DNA from: Pseudobutyrivibrio sp. OR37
GTDB lineage: Bacteria; Bacillota; Clostridia; Lachnospirales; Lachnospiraceae
Direction of reading: 5' to 3'
Assembly (NCBI RefSeq): GCF_900113655.1
Contig: NZ_FOQF01000008.1
Location: 1-64,000, forward strand
DNA length: 64,000 nt
In this document: piece by piece, positions 32,534-40,100 of the stretch
Layout: the number at the start of each line of letters is the position of its first letter
How positions within the stretch are numbered: the stretch's first letter is position 1
Translations under genes and position numbers: made by a program
The notes under the pieces: model-generated
Database searches by the model: none
The model's input: the letters and a program-made list of their open reading frames with translations, nothing else
What the model was told of the DNA's origin: nothing

Positions 32534-34287
32534 TATTGCCTTACCTTACTAGCCTCATCCTCAAAAACTTCCATAACATTATTTGCATAGGCCTTAATGC
32601 AAAGGTTGGACTTAACTGCATCCTCAACATTTTCCCAATCCAATCCATTATTGCTTATAAAGCCCTTTCCGTCTGTGATATCCACCGCCTGGGTCATCTT
32701 GTCAGTAGCGTATTCCACTGCAAGAGGACGCTTGGTTTCTGGTGTATTCACATATAAAACTATAGCAAAGCTTTCTCCCTTTTTAACTGTCTTTGCTGAG
32801 TTGAACTTAATAGTGTAATAGCCTTTTTCAACAACAGTGCCTGATGCCACTAGTTCCTTCTCAGACAATGTGCTGGTGTTTTTATAATTTGGCACAAAAT
32901 AAACCTGATAGTTTGTGTTTTTCCCCAAAGCGTAAAAGCCTGCAGCTTCTATTTGCTGGTCGGCATCTGCCTCAAAGGTATTTGCGCCATAAGCCCATTC
33001 CTTGTTGTAACCTATCTGGCCTACCCATCCACATAAATCTGACTGATAGATATAATTATATGTGTTATTGGTATCAGCCTTTACGTAGGAAACCGCCTGG
33101 TTACCAATGTTGGAATCGTAATAAGAAATATAAAACACTCCGTCATCACCAAAACCTGTACCCCAACTGTTTTGGCAGATGAAAGCTCCATCCTTTGGAA
33201 CCTCTTCACTGAAATTTTCAGCAGGATATTTGTCATCCCAGCCGATAATTACTACATCATGATTAGGCTTAGAATTGCCTGTGTAGCAATATGAATTAGT
33301 CCTTCGATTATAGCTGCTTGAACGATTCAGATTTGACGTGGAAACACTTGCGTATATTGATGATGAAACTCCACCATATTGATATACCGCCTGTTTGATT
33401 TCATCCAGATTCTCTGAATCATAGAAATGAGCCTCCTGCAAATGAACCTGAAACTCATTATCATTATTTGAAGTAAGTGTGCTTATCAGATTGTTAGAAT
33501 CGTCCTTTTCCAAGGATGGTCCTTGCCAAGACAAAAGATATGCCAGGGCCATGGTATACTTTCCGCCTGCCGATTCATCTAGTCCAAAGCTGTTGTCTTT
33601 TATCATTGAATCCACCGAAAACAAGTAAGGCTTTGCTGGTAGTAAGGAGGATTCAAGGGCCTCTAAAGAGGCGCATGCCCAACAGGTGGCTGTAGAGCCC
33701 TGATTTCTGATTGTGCTTACTCTATTTACACTTCGTAAATCGTATGTTGTGGGAAGATTGGGAACCTTGTCGTATTCGATGCTTACAGTGTATGCGCTTT
33801 TGTCATAGCTGTAATCGTATCCAAATACATCGCACAAATCCTCCAGCCCCACATAAAGCTCTCCCAAATGTATGGAAGGCTCGATGGTCAGCTTCATATC
33901 GTCGCCATTTTCTGCGGCGGTCTTGCTGCCTTCCATGAATTCATAAATACTATTTGTAATCTGGACCACGGCGCTCTTATCATCTTCCATGAAGGCCGAG
34001 CCCTTCAATTCGCTTTTAATAAAATCCAACGAGCCTACCGGATTAAGCTTGTCATCAAGTATTACCTCGGAATTATTAGAAACGAATTGATTTCCATTTA
34101 TGTAAACTCTAAGCTGTCCAGCGTCGTTGAGATTCTTCGACATGAGAGGGTACAAAACATCCTCGTTAAGAGTAGCCCCTCGAAAGGTCTCAACTGCCGC
34201 GTATCTGTCATTCCAATTATTCAATTTCCAAATCAGTGTCACTGCAATGATGATTGTAAAAACCAAAATTCTCTTGGAAAATTTCAT
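32533..34287 (-). CDS. Exported papain-family (C1) cysteine protease with lectin-like domain
   Basis: 584 residues. Signal anchor (5-22), a copper-amine-oxidase-N-like or propeptide region (about 60-175), then the C1 domain: Cys202 in GSTATCWACAS, His343 in NHDVVIIGW, Asn373 in NSWGTG. A C-terminal lectin-like beta domain (about 425-560) follows, as in clostridial surface proteases of this class. The oxyanion Gln precedes the Cys (RNQGST). Acts at the cell surface; substrate unknown. It lies seven bases after the rRNA methyltransferase gene and is coupled to the amidase. Confidence 0.9.
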   Translation of the reverse strand: MKFSKRILVFTIIIAVTLIWKLNNWNDRYAAVETFRGATLNEDVLYPLMSKNLNDAGQLRVYINGNQFVSNNSEVILDDKLNPVGSLDFIKSELKGSAFMEDDKSAVVQITNSIYEFMEGSKTAAENGDDMKLTIEPSIHLGELYVGLEDLCDVFGYDYSYDKSAYTVSIEYDKVPNLPTTYDLRSVNRVSTIRNQGSTATCWACASLEALESSLLPAKPYLFSVDSMIKDNSFGLDESAGGKYTMALAYLLSWQGPSLEKDDSNNLISTLTSNNDNEFQVHLQEAHFYDSENLDEIKQAVYQYGGVSSSIYASVSTSNLNRSSSYNRRTNSYCYTGNSKPNHDVVIIGWDDKYPAENFSEEVPKDGAFICQNSWGTGFGDDGVFYISYYDSNIGNQAVSYVKADTNNTYNYIYQSDLCGWVGQIGYNKEWAYGANTFEADADQQIEAAGFYALGKNTNYQVYFVPNYKNTSTLSEKELVASGTVVEKGYYTIKFNSAKTVKKGESFAIVLYVNTPETKRPLAVEYATDKMTQAVDITDGKGFISNNGLDWENVEDAVKSNLCIKAYANNVMEVFEDEASKVRQ

Positions 34288-34293
34288 TTATAA

Positions 34294-35445
34294 TTAGCCC
34301 TTCTTCTTAGGTTTAGGTCCCAAAAACTGATAAAAGTATGTCTTTATCATTCCATTATATATCTTTCTATTTTTGTCTGCCTTTCTGCCGATAGACTTTG
34401 GCGCATCCTCGTAGCTGGTGATTACGTACATAGACCAACTATCAAGTGCCTTGAAGGCATCACCAAGTTTGCCGTAGATGGCAGGTAAATCCCTTTTATC
34501 CTCAAGTCTCTCACCGTAAGGTGGATTGGTAAGAATGAAGCCGAACTTCTTAGGATGACGTAAATCTGCCACGTCTCTTGCCTGGAAATGAATCATGTGA
34601 TCCACACCTGCCTGCTTGGCATTAAGGCGAGCAATCTTAACCATCTCTGGGTCAATATCAAAGCCCTGTAGGTCGCATTCTACTGATGTATCAACATCTG
34701 CTCTAGCCTCGTCAAAGCAATCCTTCCAAGTCTTTTGATCTATAAGATTGTCCCAATCCATTGATGTAAATTCCCTGTTAAGACCAGGTGCAATATTGGC
34801 TGCAATCATGGCTGCTTCAATCAAAAATGTACCTGAACCACAGAAAGGATCCACAAGGATTCTGTCTGGATGCCATGGTGTAAGCTGGATAAGAGCTGCT
34901 GCCATAGTTTCAGAAAGTGGAGCCTTACTTGTGTAGGTTCTGTAGCCCCTCTTGTGAAGTGGTGTACCTGTTGAATCCAGAGTAACCACAACCTCGTCCT
35001 TTAATAGGAAGATTCTGACAGGATACTCGGCGCCAGTCTCCTCAAACCAGTTGATATCATAGTAGGACTTCATGCGCTCTACCATGGCCTTCTTAACTAT
35101 AGACTGAATATCTGTAAGGGAAAAAAGCTTACTTTTAACAGAGGTAGCCTTTGTAACCCAAAACTTACCATCCTTTGGAATATAGTTTTCCCATGGCAAA
35201 GCCTTGATGCCCTGGAAGAGCTCCTCAAAGGTGGTGGCACGGAAACGACCTACCTCAACAAGTACGCGTTCTGCAGTACGAAGATGGATGTTGGCGCGGC
35301 AGATGGCTTCTGCATCACCAGTGAAGGTTACTCTTCCATCCGTAACCTCTGTGATATCGTACCCCAAATCATATATTTCTCTTTTAAGTGGTGCCTCAAG
35401 TCCGAAATGACATGGGCAACTAATTGTAAAAATTTCTGTTCTCAT
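34294..35445 (-). CDS. THUMP-domain 23S rRNA guanine-N2 methyltransferase (RlmL/YpsC type)
   Basis: About 383 residues. The N-terminal THUMP RNA-binding domain (1-160) is followed by an UPF0020 methyltransferase domain with the SAM-binding VDPFCGSGTFLIEAA and the catalytic NPPYGERL. It is shorter than E. coli RlmKL because it lacks the second methyltransferase half, as in Bacillus YpsC. The start is placed at the ATG at 35445, where homologous sequence (MRTEIFTISCPCHFGLE) begins; the upstream open frame is not family-like. First gene of the six-gene minus-strand operon. Confidence 0.92.
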   Translation of the reverse strand: MRTEIFTISCPCHFGLEAPLKREIYDLGYDITEVTDGRVTFTGDAEAICRANIHLRTAERVLVEVGRFRATTFEELFQGIKALPWENYIPKDGKFWVTKATSVKSKLFSLTDIQSIVKKAMVERMKSYYDINWFEETGAEYPVRIFLLKDEVVVTLDSTGTPLHKRGYRTYTSKAPLSETMAAALIQLTPWHPDRILVDPFCGSGTFLIEAAMIAANIAPGLNREFTSMDWDNLIDQKTWKDCFDEARADVDTSVECDLQGFDIDPEMVKIARLNAKQAGVDHMIHFQARDVADLRHPKKFGFILTNPPYGERLEDKRDLPAIYGKLGDAFKALDSWSMYVITSYEDAPKSIGRKADKNRKIYNGMIKTYFYQFLGPKPKKKG

Positions 35446-35589
35446 ATTACTCTTTCTAAAAATCATTTTTATATATATTATAGCCATTTTGCCCCCTTCA
35501 TACCACTGTAAAATCGTGGATATTAATAGATGTTTACTGGATGTTTTTGTTGTACAATGGTGTAAACACAGAAATAAGAGGGAGTTTAA

Positions 35590-36741
35590 ATGAGACGTAT
35601 ATTTTCTGCAGGTGCAGTTGCACTATTTTTAGTACTTTGTATTCTAGTATCTTACAACGATTCAACTATCATTATTTCAGGGGAAGAGCCAGCCTTGGCA
35701 GCTTGTCCAGTGGAAGATGATTTTTCTTTGAGTTCCTACAAAAACAATCACGTTAAAGTAAAAGGTATATACATCACTGGCCCAACCGCCGGCACCGAGC
35801 GTATGGATGAAATTATTCAGCTTATTAACGATACTGAATTAAACGCTATCGTTTTGGATGTGAAGGATGATAATGGTAACATTTCCTTCAAAATGGATAA
35901 TAATGACGCTATAGAAACTGGAGCTTGCATTCCATACATTTCCGATATTAATCAGCTTATGAAAAAGCTTAAGGACAATAATATTTACGTAATTGCAAGA
36001 ATTCCTTGCTTCAAGGATCCTACATTGGCTGCAGCAAAGCCTGACCTTGCCCTGCGCACTCTTTCTGGTGATGCTGTCACTGATGCAAACGGCAATGCTT
36101 GGGTAAATCCATGCAAGGAAGAGGTTTGGAACTATATAATCAGCCTTGCTAAAAGCTGTGCCGATTTAGGCTTCGATGAAATTCAGCTTGATTATGTTCG
36201 CTTTCCTGTCGGCGTCAACGCAGACATGGCATATTACGGGGCCCCATCTGATGATGAGAGTCGACAAAAATACATAAATGATTTTATTTCAAAAATCACT
36301 GATGCCCTTCATGAGCAGGATATTCCTGTTACTGCTGATGTGTTTGGAACCATCATCAAAAGCTCTCTGGATTCAAAGCATATTGGACAGGACTACAAAA
36401 ATCTGGCTTCTTCTTTAGATTGCCTTTGTCCTATGATTTATCCTTCACATTATGCCAGCGGCGAGTTCGGATTAGAAACTCCTGATGCCAATCCTCACGA
36501 TACTATTTACATGGCCCTTGATGGTTCAAAGCAGGTGTTAAAGGACATTCCTGAAGATGAATGTGCTGTAATTCGTCCATGGCTACAGGCCTTCACCGCT
36601 TCCTGGGTGGAAGGTTATATTGATTATGATGGAGCTGCCATAAGAAAAGAGATTGATGCCGTATATGAAGCTGGCTACGATGAATGGATTCTTTGGAATT
36701 CTAAAAGTAATTACACTTCCGATGGGCTAAAATGTCAGTAA
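35590..36741 (+). CDS. DUF4015 putative glycoside hydrolase, exported
   Basis: 383 residues. Signal anchor (5-22), then a TIM-barrel-like domain with KGIYITGPTAGT, LNAIVLDVKDDNG, YVIARIPCFKDP, FDEIQLDYVRFPV and LCPMIYPSHYASGEF, the pattern of DUF4015 proteins, which are distantly related to GH13. Possible acids lie in DVKDD and QLDYVRFP. No biochemical function is established for the family; a cell-wall or extracellular polysaccharide substrate is likely. AGAGGGAG precedes the ATG. Confidence 0.87.
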   Translation: MRRIFSAGAVALFLVLCILVSYNDSTIIISGEEPALAACPVEDDFSLSSYKNNHVKVKGIYITGPTAGTERMDEIIQLINDTELNAIVLDVKDDNGNISFKMDNNDAIETGACIPYISDINQLMKKLKDNNIYVIARIPCFKDPTLAAAKPDLALRTLSGDAVTDANGNAWVNPCKEEVWNYIISLAKSCADLGFDEIQLDYVRFPVGVNADMAYYGAPSDDESRQKYINDFISKITDALHEQDIPVTADVFGTIIKSSLDSKHIGQDYKNLASSLDCLCPMIYPSHYASGEFGLETPDANPHDTIYMALDGSKQVLKDIPEDECAVIRPWLQAFTASWVEGYIDYDGAAIRKEIDAVYEAGYDEWILWNSKSNYTSDGLKCQ

Positions 36742-36832
36742 AGTCAATATAAACTTCTGGATTTTTAAATTTTCAGCTAAAATTCAGATTATTTTTATTG
36801 CAAAGTTTTAGATTGTATATTATAATCTTTCT

Positions 36833-36913
36833 CGTAACTAGGAGTTTCCTAGTTTCACCCTTATTAATTATTTATACTCCCCTCAAAAAGACCGAGAATT
36901 CGGTCTTTTTCTT
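36833..36913 (+). ncRNA. Candidate C-rich small RNA
   Basis: TTGCAA (36798-36803), a 17-bp spacer and TATAAT (36821-36826) would start a transcript near 36833. It would contain an 8-bp hairpin (36836-36843 with 36847-36854), single-stranded C-rich patches TTTCACCC and ACTCCCCTC, and end at a perfect 11-bp terminator stem (36885-36895 with 36900-36910) plus T-tract. C-rich unpaired patches are typical of Gram-positive sRNAs that pair with Shine-Dalgarno sites. A 3'-UTR of the upstream gene is the alternative. Confidence 0.5.
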
Positions 36914-36915
36914 TT
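36885..36915 (+). terminator. Intrinsic terminator of the candidate sRNA / DUF4015 gene
   Basis: Stem AAAAAGACCGA/TCGGTCTTTTT with a 4-base loop followed by CTTTT. Confidence 0.88.
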
Positions 36916-37005
36916 GTCTAATTTTATCTTCACAGGTTCACGGAAAACTAATTGTGCAAAATTAGTTTCCCGTTGCGCCACATCATTTATTTTTTGTGCA
37001 CAGGC

Positions 37006-37032
37006 AAAAAAAGAGACTGCAAATGCAGTCTC
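37006..37032 (-). terminator. Terminator of cheY
   Basis: On the minus strand GAGACTGCA/TGCAGTCTC (37032-37024 with 37021-37013) is followed by a run of seven T, about 20 bases after the cheY stop. Confidence 0.88.
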
Positions 37033-37053
37033 CGTAAAATCATTATTCAATTA

Positions 37054-37437
37054 TCATTTAAAATGAGCTAGCGCCTCCGCGAATCTAACCTCATCAAAAG
37101 GCTTAATAACAAAATCCTTTGCGCCTGCTTCGATAGCCTCAATAACATAGCACTTCTGCCCCATAGCGCTTACGACAAGGATTTTGGCATCTGGATCAAA
37201 TTCAATAATCTGTTTGATAGCATCAATACCATTGGAGCTACGACCTATAGTATGTCCATCTACAGTCATTGTGATATCCATGGTTACTATATCAGGCTTT
37301 AATTCTTTGTATCTTGCAACCGCTGCATCAGAGCAATCGGCTTCAGCTACAACAGTACAGCCATTTTTTTCAACTTCGTTTTTGACGACAGCTCGCATAA
37401 ACCTTGAATCGTCGACTATCAGTACTGTTTTACCCAA
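37054..37437 (-). CDS. CheY-like single-domain response regulator with an enlarged beta3-alpha3 loop
   Basis: 127 residues, receiver domain only. Acidic pocket D9-D10, phosphoacceptor D54, switch S90 and K112 are all present. After DITM, where CheY proteins normally have PEMDGIEA, this protein has TVDGHTIGRSSNGIDA: about eight extra residues and no conserved Pro. The start is TTG, with GAGGAGG about nine bases upstream; no in-frame ATG is near. An extended -10 (TGCTATAAT, 37490-37482) precedes it. No chemotaxis gene adjoins it, so the output partner is unknown. Confidence 0.88.
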   Translation of the reverse strand: MGKTVLIVDDSRFMRAVVKNEVEKNGCTVVAEADCSDAAVARYKELKPDIVTMDITMTVDGHTIGRSSNGIDAIKQIIEFDPDAKILVVSAMGQKCYVIEAIEAGAKDFVIKPFDEVRFAEALAHFK

Positions 37438-37548
37438 AGGTCATCCTCCTCACTATTATTGTTAATGGATGATTTATGGTTATTATAGCACAAGATATAT
37501 CGAACTGAATATGAACATTATGTTAAATGTTGGCGACGCTGTGTATTA

Positions 37549-38550
37549 CTAGCAAATACGAGGCAATCCTTCGCCTTGAAGAATGTCTAAAAATCTTCTT
37601 CCACCTATTTTTGTTTTCATTACAAGAGCACCCTTTTCAGAATCATCGGAAGGATTCTTTACCTCTCCAATGACACAGGCATTCTCGCCGTACTTACTGC
37701 TTCTGATAAGCTCGACTGCCTTATCAGCGTACTCTCTAGGAACTATAGCTACCATCTTGCCTTCATTTCCCATGTACATTGGATCAAGGCCAAGCAAACC
37801 GCAGAAGGACTGAACCTGAGCATCCACTGGCACTGAATCCTGTGCTAGCTCAAAAGTAAGGCCACTTGAAAGAGCAAGCTCCTTCAATACTGTAGCAAGT
37901 CCACCTCTTGTCACATCTCTAAGAACATGTACTGGCACCTTTGCATCAGTAAGCTTCCCAACCATCTCCTGAAGAGGAGCATTATCACTAACGATTGTAT
38001 TCTTGATTCCCATACGCTGGCTAAGAACTGTGGCATGATGGTCACCAACATTACCAGATACAATAATCACATCATCTACTGTGGCATTTTTAGCCTTAAT
38101 ATCCACGCCCTTTGGAACAAAGCCTACACCTGCAGTATTAATATAAATACCACCATTTCCTTCGATAACCTTTGTATCACCGGCAACAATCTTTACTCCA
38201 GCTTCGTTTGCTGTTTCAGCCATTGATTTCACAAGTCTTCTGAGTGTTTCCACATCAGCGCCCTCTTCCAGAATAAAACCGCATGTAATATATTTAGGAA
38301 CTGCGCCTCTCATGCACAAATCATTTACAGTACCGCAAATACAAAGTCTACCGATATCTCCGCCTGGGAACTCCAAAGGAGTTACGACAAAGCTATCTGT
38401 TGTCATAGCGATTGTGGCATCGCCTGGGACGACGGCGGCGTCCTCCATCTCAGAAAGCACATCGCTATTAAACTGTGCCTCAAATATTTCTCTTATCAAT
38501 TCTCCAGTTGCACGGCCGCCTGAGCCATGCTCCATAATAATTTTCTCCAT
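37549..38550 (-). CDS. hypE: Hydrogenase maturation protein HypE
   Basis: 333 residues. EHGSGGRATGELI at the N-terminus, DSFVVTPLEFPGGDIG and the AIR-synthase fold match HypE. The invariant C-terminal PRIC ends in the cysteine that is carbamoylated by HypF and dehydrated to thiocyanate, the precursor of the Fe-bound cyanide of [NiFe] hydrogenases. Last gene of hypF-C-D-E, separated from hypD by a 220-bp region with repeats. Confidence 0.97.
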   Translation of the reverse strand: MEKIIMEHGSGGRATGELIREIFEAQFNSDVLSEMEDAAVVPGDATIAMTTDSFVVTPLEFPGGDIGRLCICGTVNDLCMRGAVPKYITCGFILEEGADVETLRRLVKSMAETANEAGVKIVAGDTKVIEGNGGIYINTAGVGFVPKGVDIKAKNATVDDVIIVSGNVGDHHATVLSQRMGIKNTIVSDNAPLQEMVGKLTDAKVPVHVLRDVTRGGLATVLKELALSSGLTFELAQDSVPVDAQVQSFCGLLGLDPMYMGNEGKMVAIVPREYADKAVELIRSSKYGENACVIGEVKNPSDDSEKGALVMKTKIGGRRFLDILQGEGLPRIC

Positions 38551-38582
38551 ATCTGTATCTCCACTTTAGTCCGCGTTGTTAC

Positions 38583-38744
38583 GTTAACAAGCATTATTAT
38601 TCCTCACTCGACTAATGTCTCGTTCGAAACAATAATAGCTTGTTAACTACAACGCTCACTTAAATTTATTATACACACTCTCATCCAATATCTTCTTCAA
38701 AACGATAATAGCTTGTTAACTACGAAGCTCACTTAATTATTATA
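38583..38744. repeat. Two direct and one inverted copy of a ~20-40-bp repeat in the hypD-hypE gap
   Basis: ATAATAGCTTGTTAACTAC recurs at 38633-38651 and 38705-38723 inside roughly 40-bp copies (38629-38673 and 38702-38744), period about 73 bp. An inverted partial copy GTTAACAAGCATTATTATT lies at 38583-38601. Either direct copy could pair with it. Read on the minus strand this is the leader of hypE. Confidence 0.75.
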
Positions 38745-38770
38745 ACGTATCTAATAGATATATTTTCGTG

Positions 38771-39814
38771 TTAACGTCTTACCAAATACGCGTTGAAGCA
38801 GCTACCTTCTTCGGATACCATGCAGGCACCCTCTGGGGACATTGGGGTGCATACCTTGCCGAAGAGTGGGCAATCCTTTGGGGTTGCTTTGCCCATTAGG
38901 ATGTCGCCGCAGCGGCAGGCTTTGTTGCGCTTGTTGTCCTCATCTAATCCTGCGCTTCCTGCGTCAAAGCGGGCATATTCATCCTTTAGCATCAGGCCTG
39001 AGCCAGGGATGATGCCCATGCCTCTCCATACCACATCTGCAGGAACGAAATATTTATTTAACTGACGTGTGATAATATCATTCTGGCCTGCATCTACCAC
39101 TGATGTGTAGTAGTTCTTTACCTGTGGCTGATGCTTTATTATCATCTGAACCAAGCCGTAGATTGCAATTACCAGCTCCTGATCGCCAAAGCCCGAAACT
39201 GCAAAAGGTATTTGATATTTGTCAGCAAGCCCGTTGAAATAATCTGCTCCTGTAACGGCACTTACGTGGCCTGGGGCGATAAAGCCATCGATGGCTGCGC
39301 CGTGGTCACACAAATAAGATATAGCACCTGGCATTGTCTTAAGTGCTGTAAGGATACGAATATTTGTAAGATTCATTGCTATAGCATTATCTAAAAGCAA
39401 TGTATAAACTGGAGCAGTGGTTTCAAAACCAACTGCTGCAAATACATAATTTCTATCAGGATGCTCCTTTGCCAATCCCAAAACATCCATTGGAGAATAA
39501 ACCATCTCCACCGAGCCGCCTCTGCCCTTTGCCTCATTAAGGCTTTCCTTCGAGCCAGGGACTCTAAGCAAATCTCCGAAGGTGGCAACTGTAGTGCCCT
39601 CCTCCAAGCTAAGCTCTATAAGCTTATCAATATATGCTGTAGGTGTAACGCATACAGGGCAGCCAGGGCCTGATAAAAGCTGAATATTAGGTGAAAGCAA
39701 ATCCCTAATGCCATGCTTTGCAATAGCATGAGTATGGCTTCCACAAACCTCCATCAAACGAACTGGTGCGCCATCGTATGTTCTTAAAAAGTCAACAATT
39801 TCACTGATTTCCAT
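38771..39814 (-). CDS. hypD: Hydrogenase maturation protein HypD
   Basis: 347 residues. MEVCGSHTHAI, GPGCPVCVTP and GFETTAP are the HypD active-site motifs, and C-terminal cysteines (CRCGDILMGK, CPLFGKVCTP) ligate its [4Fe-4S] cluster. HypD assembles the Fe(CN)2CO unit with HypC and HypE. It starts at the hypC stop (TAATG). Confidence 0.97.
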   Translation of the reverse strand: MEISEIVDFLRTYDGAPVRLMEVCGSHTHAIAKHGIRDLLSPNIQLLSGPGCPVCVTPTAYIDKLIELSLEEGTTVATFGDLLRVPGSKESLNEAKGRGGSVEMVYSPMDVLGLAKEHPDRNYVFAAVGFETTAPVYTLLLDNAIAMNLTNIRILTALKTMPGAISYLCDHGAAIDGFIAPGHVSAVTGADYFNGLADKYQIPFAVSGFGDQELVIAIYGLVQMIIKHQPQVKNYYTSVVDAGQNDIITRQLNKYFVPADVVWRGMGIIPGSGLMLKDEYARFDAGSAGLDEDNKRNKACRCGDILMGKATPKDCPLFGKVCTPMSPEGACMVSEEGSCFNAYLVRR

Positions 39815-40023
39815 TAGCCCTCAAGGCCTCCCATAAGTTCAAGAATCTCTTCGGCCTCATCCTTCTTAAGTGTCTGGATGACACAGCCTGCGTGAACTAA
39901 TGCATAATCGCCCTCGTTTACATTAACAAGTCCTGCGTATGCTTCAACCTCGTTACCATTGAAATCTACTGTTACTTTTCCATCCTTTTTCTTTTTAACT
40001 AATCCTGGTATTGCTACACACAT
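39814..40023 (-). CDS. hypC: Hydrogenase maturation chaperone HypC
   Basis: 69 residues starting MCVAIPG, with the essential Cys2 that holds the Fe(CN)2CO group. GDYALVHAGCVIQTL is the conserved OB-fold core. AAGAGGTAA precedes the ATG. It lies between hypF and hypD and is coupled to hypD. Confidence 0.97.
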   Translation of the reverse strand: MCVAIPGLVKKKKDGKVTVDFNGNEVEAYAGLVNVNEGDYALVHAGCVIQTLKKDEAEEILELMGGLEG

Positions 40024-40100
40024 AATTATTACCTCTTAAACCAAAACTTACTGCTACTAGTTTAGCACAATTTATCATGAAGGATTGTATAAAATATTGG

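Larger units (their letters stand above)
36742..37053. other. Gene-free stretch holding a candidate small RNA and the cheY terminator
   Basis: About 310 bases without a protein gene. It contains a promoter-like TTGCAA/TATAAT, two hairpins ending in a terminator (listed separately), another hairpin at 36942-36970 with no T-tract, and the cheY terminator. Confidence 0.6.

Noticed and set aside
35446-35487. N-terminal extension of the rRNA methyltransferase
   Set aside because: No SD, AT-rich codons, and the family sequence begins at the ATG at 35445.
38583-38744. CRISPR remnant in the hypD-hypE gap
   Set aside because: Only two direct copies plus an inverted one, imperfect, with no cas genes.
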